A program made the position numbers and the translations under genes. Positions 1-6,203 of a stretch of DNA of 22,742 nt are shown here, in pieces (within the stretch, counting starts at the first letter, position 1; every line of letters begins with the position of its first letter). The DNA is from an archaeon (GTDB lineage Archaea > Thermoproteota > Nitrososphaeria > Nitrososphaerales > UBA183). The notes beneath the pieces were generated by a model. It was not told the DNA's origin. It saw nothing but the letters and a program-made list of their open reading frames with translations, and made no database searches. The stretch lies in NCBI GenBank assembly GCA_021786335.1, contig JAJYNM010000054.1:8732-31473 (forward strand), given 5' to 3'.

Positions 1-32
1 CGATCACAAGGTCAAGTCGTGCAACACAGCAT

Positions 33-48
33 ATTTTTCTGAAAAAAT
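33..48 (-). terminator. AT-rich hairpin/T-run, possible terminator
   Basis: A short inverted repeat (ATTTTT, loop CTGA, AAAAAT) lies about 100 nt beyond the stop of the minus-strand HTH regulator. Read on the minus strand it gives a run of six T followed by a second T run. Archaeal transcription commonly ends at T-rich tracts, so this may be the terminator of that gene. No experiment or conservation supports it. Confidence 0.3.
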
Positions 49-145
49 CTGCGGCAGTTAACCTCTCAGCCTACAATAGATAGAGGGTGAGTAGGGCGCG
101 GTCACCGGGATTTGAAAACAGCATGCTGGGTTGAAATTCGGCCTT

Positions 146-585
146 TCAGAGTCCCCTTACTGCCTTGAGACTTTCATAAAGCGATGCAACAAGGCCCACC
201 CAGATTATCACGAGACTGAACACGTACGTCGAAGTCAGGTCGGGAGGTCTCAATACCGTCAGAAGAACAGCAAGGGCAGCGGCGAAAAGGACGGCGTAGG
301 TGATTTGGAAGGGTAGTACGACTCTCCTAACTCTGATGAGGTTCCCGAATACGGCTTTGTCAGCCGAGTAGCCGTTCTCCGATTCGTTGATCAGACCCGC
401 TTGAAGTAGTTTGGCAATGTGGTACTGTGCAACGGAAGGCGAGCTGAGCCCAAGTGCCCGCTGAACTTCATGGTTCTGACTGCTCTCCCTTCTTTGAATA
501 TGAACTTGTACACTCTAAGCGTCGTACCCCTTAACACGTCCCCGTTCCGGGCAACATTCGCATCGGTCCCCTGCGTCTCAGCCAT
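146..585 (-). pseudogene. HTH regulator with two C-terminal membrane helices, frameshifted
   Basis: Two overlapping reading frames add up to one protein. The first runs from ATG at 585 (an alternative ATG lies at 609) and reads through LRGTTLRVYKFIFKEGRAVR. The frame then shifts near 462-468, where one missing base (ACCAT for ACCCAT) would restore it. It continues as HEVQRALGLSSPSVAQYHIA, a clear helix-turn-helix, then a wing-like KLLQAGLI segment, a basic RVRR stretch and two hydrophobic segments (VLPFQITYAVLFAAALAVLL and TYVFSLVIIWVGLVASLY), ending at TGA 146-148. DNA-binding domain followed by two membrane spans is a common layout in archaeal membrane-tethered regulators. The target is unknown. 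A TATA-like box at 618-625 favours the start at 585. This is either a real single-base frameshift or a sequence error; the protein type is fairly certain. Confidence 0.7.
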
Positions 586-617
586 GCCGTACCAGTCATA
601 TCTACCCATGTTATTAT

Positions 618-625
618 CATAAAAT
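618..625 (-). promoter_or_regulatory. TATA-like box for the HTH regulator
   Basis: On the minus strand this reads ATTTTATG, in an AT-rich pocket of otherwise GC-rich DNA. It lies about 33-40 nt before ATG 585. The alternative ATG at 609 is too close to be downstream of the transcription start. Confidence 0.4.
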
Positions 626-701
626 TAGAAACGCGAATGTTCGTGGTTGCCTAAACCCTAGTATTATCTCCCCCTTTCGACAACCAATCCGCCGTGGAAG
701 A

Positions 702-1094
702 ATGAATGCAATACTCGATTACAAGAAGGAAATCGGAGCGGGGGCGATTGCCGCCCTGTTCGGCGTCCTAATACTGACTGTCGTTGTCGGGGCCTACTTC
801 CCCATCTATGCGCAACCATCCGGCGTGTACTGTGCCTCTCCGGGTCAGACACAAGCAATAGTGAACGGGACGACCGAGACAATCCAGACCTGTGCATACA
901 CCCAGGTGTATCTTGACGAACACGGGTGCTACAACTATTCGAACGGTTCCTCCCTTTGCGTGAGCGGGGCACCGCAAGGTTCTATTGCTAGGTGGTTTCA
1001 GAATGGAACAATCATCACGACATTTCCCAACGGAACCAAGGTGTCTTGCGACCCGTCAGACGGAACCGGACCCTGCGTTGTTGGAATCTCCTGA
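702..1094 (+). CDS. Membrane-anchored extracytoplasmic hypothetical protein, Cys- and sequon-rich
   Basis: This 130-aa protein is not recognised. Residues 8-12 are charged (KKEIG) and are followed by one hydrophobic segment of about 22 residues (AGAIAALFGVLILTVVVGAY). The rest is hydrophilic, with six cysteines and five N-X-S/T sequons (NGT, NYS, NGS, NGT, NGT). This suggests a single-pass protein with a disulfide-stabilised, possibly N-glycosylated outer domain. The charged stretch before GAGAI also resembles an archaeal class III (pilin-type) signal, so a pilin-like or surface protein is possible. It is divergent from the HTH regulator across about 115 nt, which could mean shared control. 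The start is the first of two nearby ATG codons (702 and 706 in different frames); only 702 gives this frame. Confidence 0.6.
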   Translation: MNAILDYKKEIGAGAIAALFGVLILTVVVGAYFPIYAQPSGVYCASPGQTQAIVNGTTETIQTCAYTQVYLDEHGCYNYSNGSSLCVSGAPQGSIARWFQNGTIITTFPNGTKVSCDPSDGTGPCVVGIS

Positions 1095-1270
1095 GGTCTT
1101 AATCACAGTGGGACGGCCATTAGGGCACACTGTTACCCTTCTGTACTGGTTGGATTTCTGCCCAACGTGCTTGGCTGTCATACGAATTTGAGACCGGCTT
1201 GCTGGGTCAAATCTGTGGTCGCCGGTACGCATACTTGGCTGACTCCAAATCCTACATACGAAATGGATTC

Positions 1271-1763
1271 ATGATGAATGGCCGAGCAAGCGTGACAGTC
1301 TCCCTGCTAGTTCTGATTCGTGGTATCGCATCATTCTTGGCCTCTTTCCTGCTTGAGGAGTACAGGGTCAAGTCTGTTCAGCCGAACGGCCTGCTCGTGA
1401 TTACCCATCCATTGTATTTGGGCGGGTTCGCCTTGGGGTTGCCAGGAATTGGGATGGTCATCTTCGGAAATCATCTTCATACTCACCCCTGTTAGAATAA
1501 GAGGAATCAGGCGGGCGGTGTTTGGTTCAGCACTCACGGCGGGAGGCGTTCCCTTGATTCTCCTTTCAATCTACGCAGCCATTGGGAACTGTTTTGAATT
1601 GGGGTTGCATTCTTGCGGAACACCGCAATCAGACCCCGTCTGCGGCTCAATCTTCTGGTTAATCGTAGACTTCGCTGTTATCGGTGTGGTAGACGTGGCG
1701 GTGACAGTCACTGGGGTATATCTACGAGTCCATAGACGGAAGTCATTCACTAGGCCGACCTAG
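1271..1763 (+). pseudogene. Multi-pass membrane protein split by an apparent frameshift
   Basis: The first frame starts at ATG 1271 and encodes a hydrophobic N-terminus (VTVSLLVLIRGIASFLASFL), then HPLYLGGFALGLPGIGMVIF, and stops at 1495. The second frame takes over near 1462-1475 with IIFILTPVRIRGIRRAVFGS. It contributes further membrane spans (ALTAGGVPLILLSIYAAIG and IFWLIVDFAVIGVVDVAVTV) and a basic C-terminal tail, stopping at 1763. Together they make about 160 residues with roughly four membrane helices. A one-base change near GGAAATCATC would join them. I do not recognise the family. Two small separate membrane proteins are the alternative, but the second frame has no ATG at its head. 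Confidence 0.45.
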
Positions 1764-1815
1764 CTCACCCTTGCAAGTGACGGAGAACCGGAAAGTTGTA
1801 ATTCAGGTGAAGAGC

Positions 1816-1842
1816 GGAGGCCATATGTCAAGAAGTAGATGA
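1816..1842 (+). other. Mini-ORF with strong ribosome site, overlapping the ksgA start
   Basis: GGAGG at 1816-1820 precedes ATG at 1825 by 4 nt. This opens a five-codon frame (MSRSR) whose TGA stop at 1840-1842 overlaps the ksgA ATG at 1839-1841. The ribosome site is too far (18 nt) to serve ksgA directly. This could be translational coupling through a leader peptide, or coincidence. Confidence 0.35.
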
Positions 1843-2537
1843 AACGGCATAAGCTCGGTCAGCACTATCTCACCGATGGAGGGGTGGCACACAGGATGGT
1901 CGAATATGCAGATATCGACAGAGGCGAACGGGTGCTAGAAATCGGCACTGGTAAGGGAGCCATCACAAGGCTCCTCGCGGTGAAAGGGGCGTCGCTTTTG
2001 GCCTATGAGGTGGACAGGGAGAACTTCGATGAGACGTTAGAGGCTTTGAAAGGCACAGAAGCAGATGTCCGACTGGGAGACGCGTTCGCCGAAAGGCCGG
2101 AGTTCGACGTGCTGGTCGCCAGCCTCCCATACTCAGAGTCCTCTGCCTTCGTCAAGTGGCTCTGCACCATGGAGTTCGACAGGGCTGTAGTGATGTTGCA
2201 AAGAGACTTCGTCGAGAAGTTGACCGCTCCACCTGGTAGTCGGGACTACAGGGGGGTCTCTGCCCTGGCGCAGCTGGCATTCGACATCAGAATCCTCGAG
2301 TACGTTGCGAGCGAGGCTTTTTTGCCTCGCCCCAAGGTCGGATCCGTGGTTGTCGCCATCGTGCCGAGACGAAGGCTCTCGGAGAGAAAAGCGTCCAGGA
2401 TAATCAAACTCTTCACGCTCAGAAGGAGGCAGGTGGACTCCGCGCTTGCGGAGCTTGGCATGGATGGTCCAGGCTACGGTCGGAGGCGGGTGTTTTCGCT
2501 CGGACCAGAGGAGGTCTTCAATCTATGCAACGAGTGA
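1839..2537 (+). CDS. ksgA: Archaeal KsgA/Dim1-type rRNA adenine dimethyltransferase
   Basis: The 232-aa product has the family hallmarks: GQHYLTD at residues 7-13, AdoMet motif I EIGTGKG at 34-40, and the FLPRPKVGSV block at 161-170. The family dimethylates two adjacent adenines near the 3' end of 16S rRNA during late small-subunit assembly. The motif IV tetrapeptide, usually NLPY/NIPY in this family, reads SLPY at 95-98, so the catalytic-loop Asn is Ser. The protein is about 30-40 residues shorter than bacterial KsgA, with a short C-terminal domain, as is common in small archaeal forms. The ATG at 1839 gives the expected N-terminus. The next gene, also for RNA methylation, starts 32 nt after the stop and has its own TATA-like box. 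Function is assigned by strong motif similarity. Confidence 0.9.
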   Translation: MKRHKLGQHYLTDGGVAHRMVEYADIDRGERVLEIGTGKGAITRLLAVKGASLLAYEVDRENFDETLEALKGTEADVRLGDAFAERPEFDVLVASLPYSESSAFVKWLCTMEFDRAVVMLQRDFVEKLTAPPGSRDYRGVSALAQLAFDIRILEYVASEAFLPRPKVGSVVVAIVPRRRLSERKASRIIKLFTLRRRQVDSALAELGMDGPGYGRRRVFSLGPEEVFNLCNE

Positions 2538-2540
2538 CGG

Positions 2541-2546
2541 ATTTAT
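2541..2546 (+). promoter_or_regulatory. TATA-like box for the TrmJ-like gene
   Basis: ATTTAT lies 23-28 nt before ATG 2569, directly after the ksgA stop codon. The spacing predicts a leaderless transcript and decides the start of the TrmJ-like gene against the longer upstream open frame. Confidence 0.5.
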
Positions 2547-2568
2547 CCCCCGGCGGCGGGGCAGCAGT

Positions 2569-3282
2569 ATGCTACCTAGGGGGGTCTCAGTCACCATGGT
2601 CGAGCCCAGGGGCCCGGTCAACGTAGGACACGTGGCCAGGCTCGTTAAGAATTTCGGAGTAGGAAGACTCTACCTGGTCAATCCCATCGCTGACCTCTCG
2701 GTGGCCTCTATCTATGCCTCGCATGCCTCTGAAGTCCTCGACAGGGCCGTAGTGACCACCTTCGAAAAGGTGAGAGAGGAGAACGAGCTGCTGGTGGCGA
2801 CCACTGCGGTCAGGGCTTCCAAGAGGTCCAATGTCATACGCAGAATGGTGAGCACGGACCGGCTGCATGGCATCCTTTCGTCCGCTTCCACCTCCTCGCT
2901 TATCTTCGGAAGGGACACTACAGGACTGACCAACGAGGAGATCAGGATGTGCGATGTGACTACCACCATAGACACCGGCCAGCGGTACAGGTCACTCAAC
3001 ATAGGCCATGCCGCCGCGATAACGCTCTACCTCGCTTCCCGCGGGACTGAGAGCCGCCCGCTTCAGGGTCGCAGAGCCAGGGAAGTATTCGCGAAGAGCC
3101 TTTCAGAGCTTGCGGCGGCGTCAAAGATGGCAGAGCACAAAGCAGACAGCATGATGGAGGTTGGAAAGAGGATAGCGGCGACATCCGAGATGACTGACGC
3201 CCAACTCAACGTCCTCTCCGGGGTCCTTAGGAAGGCCGCGGCAGTCATCGAAACAACTCAGTCTCGGGGCTCGAAGACGTAG
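2569..3282 (+). CDS. TrmJ-like SPOUT tRNA/rRNA 2'-O-methyltransferase
   Basis: From ATG 2569 the product is 237 aa and begins directly with the SPOUT core (VTMVEPRGPVNVGHVARLVK, residues 8-27). Two further signature blocks follow: FGRDTTGLTNEE at 113-124 and SLNIGHAAA at 142-150. Together they form the knotted AdoMet site of the SpoU/TrmJ group, which methylates the ribose 2'-OH of RNA; TrmJ acts on tRNA position 32. The C-terminal 75 residues are helical and charged and may form the RNA-binding extension. The open frame runs upstream to 2446 inside ksgA, but that part has no family similarity and lies before the TATA-like box. The gene is convergent with the next one, and their 3' ends overlap by 25 bp. 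The substrate (tRNA or rRNA) is not decided by sequence. Confidence 0.85.
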   Translation: MLPRGVSVTMVEPRGPVNVGHVARLVKNFGVGRLYLVNPIADLSVASIYASHASEVLDRAVVTTFEKVREENELLVATTAVRASKRSNVIRRMVSTDRLHGILSSASTSSLIFGRDTTGLTNEEIRMCDVTTTIDTGQRYRSLNIGHAAAITLYLASRGTESRPLQGRRAREVFAKSLSELAAASKMAEHKADSMMEVGKRIAATSEMTDAQLNVLSGVLRKAAAVIETTQSRGSKT

Positions 3283-4439
3283 ACCGCCCTCTTCACCCAC
3301 CTCGTGCTTTCGAACGACAGCCTCACGGGGTACTCGAAGCCTACGGGTCCGGGCTGGTACAGTCGGAGACCCAGCCTCCTGCCGTCCAGCGTGAGAGTGA
3401 CCTCATCCCCATCCATCGTCTCGATCACCGGGACAACCACCACGATCCTACCATAGGGTTGAATCGAGTCGGCCATGGAGGCGAGGGCGTCGTTGTATAC
3501 CCCTGCTGGTTCGCGGATCAGCGCCTCTGCAGTCGAGGTCTTCGGTCTGGCGGTCAAGCTCGGGAGCAACAGCGGCTCGGTCACGATGGCGTCCACCTTC
3601 GTACCTCGGAGAATCCTGGGTAGCTCCCTGGCGTCCCCCTTCCTGACATCGAATCCCATGTCCGTGACCCCGCCGATTGCCCACCGTAGGTTCTCACGTG
3701 CCTCTAGGACGCGGCTCGCCCTCGAGTCGAGCCCCAGGCACCGGAGAGACTGTTTGAGGGCTTCTACGAGTACAGTCCCCGAGCCACAGAAAGGGTCGAG
3801 TACTGTCTGTCCTGGTTTCAGACCGCTCAGGTTCAACAGGGTCCGGGCCAGGCGCGGCGACAGGGCGATCTCAGGTCGTGGTACCGGCTTGTGTGTGCCG
3901 CTCTCGCGCATAGACGCCGAATCAGGGACCCAGACGGTTGGGCCCAATGCAATCCCTCCGTGGTACGGGAAAGCGACGACATCCAACGCCCCTCTGGTCA
4001 GTACCTTCTCCGAAAGGAGTTCGTTCCCCTTCGGCCTGAGGAGCCTGACCTTCCGAAGCCCACGACTCCGCAGGCCGTCGAGCATGGTTTTGACAAGTTC
4101 CTCGTAGTCGTCATCACCTATGCCATACGCGCTGAGCGAGAAGTTCGATTTCTCTTCCAGATGGAGGCTCATCAAGTCGGCGAGAGGGCCTTGATCTCCT
4201 GAAGGCGAGTCGAGGACCACGACGACTGAGGCGAGTTTGTGCGTTCCCGCGAGGCTTCTGAGGCGTCCCGGGTCAAGGCCGGTCGTGCGAAACACGGCTA
4301 CCCGCTCGGTGGGGGCCTCAGCTCGCTCTACGGAACCTTCCATCAGGGAACAGGCCTCGAGTGTGGAGAGCTTCCCAAAAGCAAGGACCGCGGCAGCATC
4401 CCGAGTCTTCATAACGGAGGCCGGGAGGAGGAAGGGCAT
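3258..4439 (-). CDS. Trm-G10/Trm11-like RNA guanosine-N2 methyltransferase family protein
   Basis: This 393-aa protein has a variable N-terminal half of about 180 residues, in the THUMP/RNA-binding position. A Rossmann methyltransferase domain follows. Visible motifs are PRPEIALSPRLARTLLNLSG at 187-206, AdoMet motif I DPFCGSGT at 215-222, and TEPLLLP at 287-293 in the motif IV position. Classical Trm-G10 enzymes have DPPY there, so the catalytic signature is divergent (EP for DPP, no aromatic residue). The family makes N2-methyl- and N2,N2-dimethylguanosine at tRNA position 10. The start at 4439 sits 24 nt from a TATA-like box; an ATG at 4451 is only 12 nt from it. The convergent overlap with the TrmJ-like gene groups three RNA-modification genes together. 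The fold is certain and the exact reaction is not. Confidence 0.8.
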   Translation of the reverse strand: MPFLLPASVMKTRDAAAVLAFGKLSTLEACSLMEGSVERAEAPTERVAVFRTTGLDPGRLRSLAGTHKLASVVVVLDSPSGDQGPLADLMSLHLEEKSNFSLSAYGIGDDDYEELVKTMLDGLRSRGLRKVRLLRPKGNELLSEKVLTRGALDVVAFPYHGGIALGPTVWVPDSASMRESGTHKPVPRPEIALSPRLARTLLNLSGLKPGQTVLDPFCGSGTVLVEALKQSLRCLGLDSRASRVLEARENLRWAIGGVTDMGFDVRKGDARELPRILRGTKVDAIVTEPLLLPSLTARPKTSTAEALIREPAGVYNDALASMADSIQPYGRIVVVVPVIETMDGDEVTLTLDGRRLGLRLYQPGPVGFEYPVRLSFESTRWVKRAVYVFEPRD

Positions 4440-4462
4440 CTCCCCCACCATCAGAGATGATG

Positions 4463-4468
4463 TAATAA
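4463..4468 (-). promoter_or_regulatory. TATA-like box for the Trm-G10-like gene
   Basis: The minus strand reads TTATTA within GCTTATTACATC, 24-29 nt before ATG 4439. This spacing fits a leaderless transcript starting at that ATG. Confidence 0.45.
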
Positions 4469-4497
4469 GCGTGGGCCGGTGTTTGCGCCCGAGGGAG

Positions 4498-5170
4498 CTA
4501 TCTCACACGACCCCACACCGCCAGCCATGGCCACAGTGAAAGCGCTAGCTTCCCAGCGAGGGGCGGTCCTTTCCAGTCTCGCCTGACTGAGAAACAAACA
4601 GCATTCATCAGCATCGGCGTCCTTCCGCGTTTCAGGCTTCTATGTGCCCAGCGGTATTTGCCGCATCTTGGTAGGCGCCCTTCTCCAGGCTAATCGGCAG
4701 CGCCGCCAGTCGCAGCCAGCACCGGCCCCATGTCCTCGGTCTCGGCGACGCAGAAGTCAGCGCAGTAACACGCTAGCAGGCCGTACGTCCGGCCGCGCAT
4801 CCAGCTTTCGTGGTGGAACTCGAATACTTTACCATGCCGGAGGTGCTCGATAGGAACGCGTAAGGGACCTAGGTCGAACTTCAGAGAATGAATGGGATGT
4901 AACAATATCTGCCCTCTCTGTTCGCCCAGGTTGACCAGGGCGGATGGGAAGTTGATTGCGGCGTGAGGCGCCCTTACCAGGCTTGCCAACCTGAGTGATT
5001 CGTTTCCGCGCTCTGAGTGCAGACATGAAATCATCCGCTGTAAGCCCATCCTTTCCACAGAGCGGAGTCTGGGGGCGGCGTAGTAGGAGCTGACGGTTTT
5101 AGCGGTCTCGAGCCGCCTCATAGGATCGTAGCGCAATCGCCTTTCTGGAAGTCGGGATAGAAGGCCCCCT
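4498..5170 (-). pseudogene. Degraded DUF72 (YecE-like) gene
   Basis: Pieces of a DUF72 protein occur in order but in different frames. GAFYPDFQK at about 5142-5168 matches the N-terminal FYP block. SSYYAAPRLRSVERMG at about 5050-5098 fits the next conserved segment. LKFDLGPLRVPIEHLRHG followed by KVFEFHHESWMRGRTYGLL and CVAETEDMGP matches the central core with its FEFRHESW signature. The frame stops after ATGGAAD near 4690. DWKGPPLAGKLA near 4540-4580 matches the usual C-terminal end, in a frame closing at TAG 4498-4500. At least three lesions separate these blocks, and the sequence between the core and the C-terminus is unrecognisable. DUF72 proteins are TIM-barrel proteins of unsettled function. 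No intact start or full frame remains, so this is a relic. Confidence 0.7.
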
Positions 5171-5488
5171 TAAGTTGGGCGCATTACACCTGAAATCCCA
5201 CCAAAGCCTTCACGGAACCTCGGTTCAGGTCCTGTGGGGAGGCCCTACCAAAGGCCTGATTCATTCACGATGGAGGCCATAGCGAGGCTCTCGAGCAGGA
5301 GAGCCCTTCAAACCGGGAGTCATACTGGGAGGGGGCTTGAGCTACGTTGGTGGAGAATCAGACCCTCAGGGGGAAACGGGAGGTCTCCGAAACCTGAGAG
5401 AGTTGTGGAGTGGGACTTTATGGCGAACCGGTGCAGCACGAAGCTTAATTAGCAATCTCCGGAGCCTGAATTTCGAGGTAGGAGAGCC
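5171..5488 (+). other. Intergenic region upstream of the L10e gene
   Basis: The stretch between the DUF72 relic and the L10e coding region holds no convincing gene. An open frame from 5234 to 5452 has no recognisable similarity and is very rich in Arg, Gly and Ser, as expected from chance in GC-rich DNA. The only interpretable signals are the TATA-like box at 5444-5451 and the ribosome site at 5478-5487. Confidence 0.5.
5444..5451 (+). promoter_or_regulatory. TATA-like box for the L10e gene
   Basis: CTTAATTA is a good archaeal box A. It predicts transcription starting near 5474-5478. That leaves a short leader carrying GGTAGGAGAG (5478-5487) directly before the conserved N-terminus of L10e. 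It argues for initiation near 5489 rather than at the downstream GTG. Confidence 0.55.
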
Positions 5489-6016
5489 GTTCACGGAAAG
5501 AACTACAGGGTGATACGTGGGATGGCGTACACCAGCAAGAAGTTTGCCCCAGGGGCCCCAAACCCCAAGGTGGCGCGTTTTACCACCGGCAAGAGCAGAA
5601 GCGACTACGATTACAAGTTCAAGCTCGTCTCAGACGGTAGGGTCCAAATCAGGCACAACGCCCTGGAAGCCGCAAGGGTCGCTGCCAGCAAGAAGGTGAC
5701 CCTGCTTGGTGAAGAGAACTTCCTGCTCAGAGTAGTGACATATCCTCATGTAATCCTCCGCGAGAACAAGATGATTGCGACCGCGGGGGCAGACCGCCTT
5801 CAGGAAGGGATGCGCAAGGCATTTGGGAAGCCCATAGGGTTGGCGGCGCGGGTCGGGATAGGGAGCATCGTCCTCGAGCTAAGCGTGAAGGCTGAGAACT
5901 TCGAGAAAGGGAAGGAGGCCATGTGGGCTGCCGGGACCAAGTTACCCATGAAGACGCATGTGGAGATCGCCCAACTGAGCAAACCGGTGGCACCAGAGAC
6001 TCCGCCTGCGGTATAA
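5489..6016 (+). CDS. rpl10e: 50S ribosomal protein L10e (uL16)
   Basis: This is the archaeal counterpart of bacterial L16, a large-subunit protein near the central protuberance and A-site tRNA. Recognisable blocks are VQIRHNALEAARVAA, YPHVILRENKMIATAGADRL, MRKAFGKPIGLAARV and KLPMKT, at the usual order and spacing. Standard start codons in frame are GTG 5510 and ATG 5522. However, the conserved N-terminus (HGKNYRVIRGMAYTSKKF) begins earlier, and the codon where the initiator Met should be (5489-5491) is GTT. No ATG, GTG or TTG occurs in frame between the upstream stop (5450-5452) and 5510. A ribosome site, GGTAGGAGAG, ends 1 nt before that GTT. If translation starts at GTG 5510, seven conserved residues are lost. 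The coordinates follow the homology; a sequence error at 5491 (GTG to GTT) is possible. Confidence 0.9.
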   Translation, partial: VHGKNYRVIRGMAYTSKKFAPGAPNPKVARFTTGKSRSDYDYKFKLVSDGRVQIRHNALEAARVAASKKVTLLGEENFLLRVVTYPHVILRENKMIATAGADRLQEGMRKAFGKPIGLAARVGIGSIVLELSVKAENFEKGKEAMWAAGTKLPMKTHVEIAQLSKPVAPETPPAV

Positions 6017-6203
6017 ACGACCGCCTCGGCCCATTCTCCAAGACTTACTGCTTCGATTTTCGAGCCTTCGAGGACAGACCTTATCGAGACGCCTCTGTGG
6101 AGGCTAGGACGAATCTGACAGGCTGAAATTTACCAGCGGGTCCCTCCGATTGCGGATATGACCCTGTGGCGCGCAGCGGAAGGTTGGGAACCTCTCTAGG
6201 CGA
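6017..6203. other. Gap between convergent L10e and M13 peptidase genes
   Basis: This 187-nt stretch lies between two convergent stop codons. I see no coding frame, RNA gene or clear T-rich terminator in it. Confidence 0.4.

Noticed and set aside
5234..5452. Small plus-strand frame of 72 codons before L10e
   Set aside because: It has no similarity or promoter, and its end overlaps the L10e TATA-like box.
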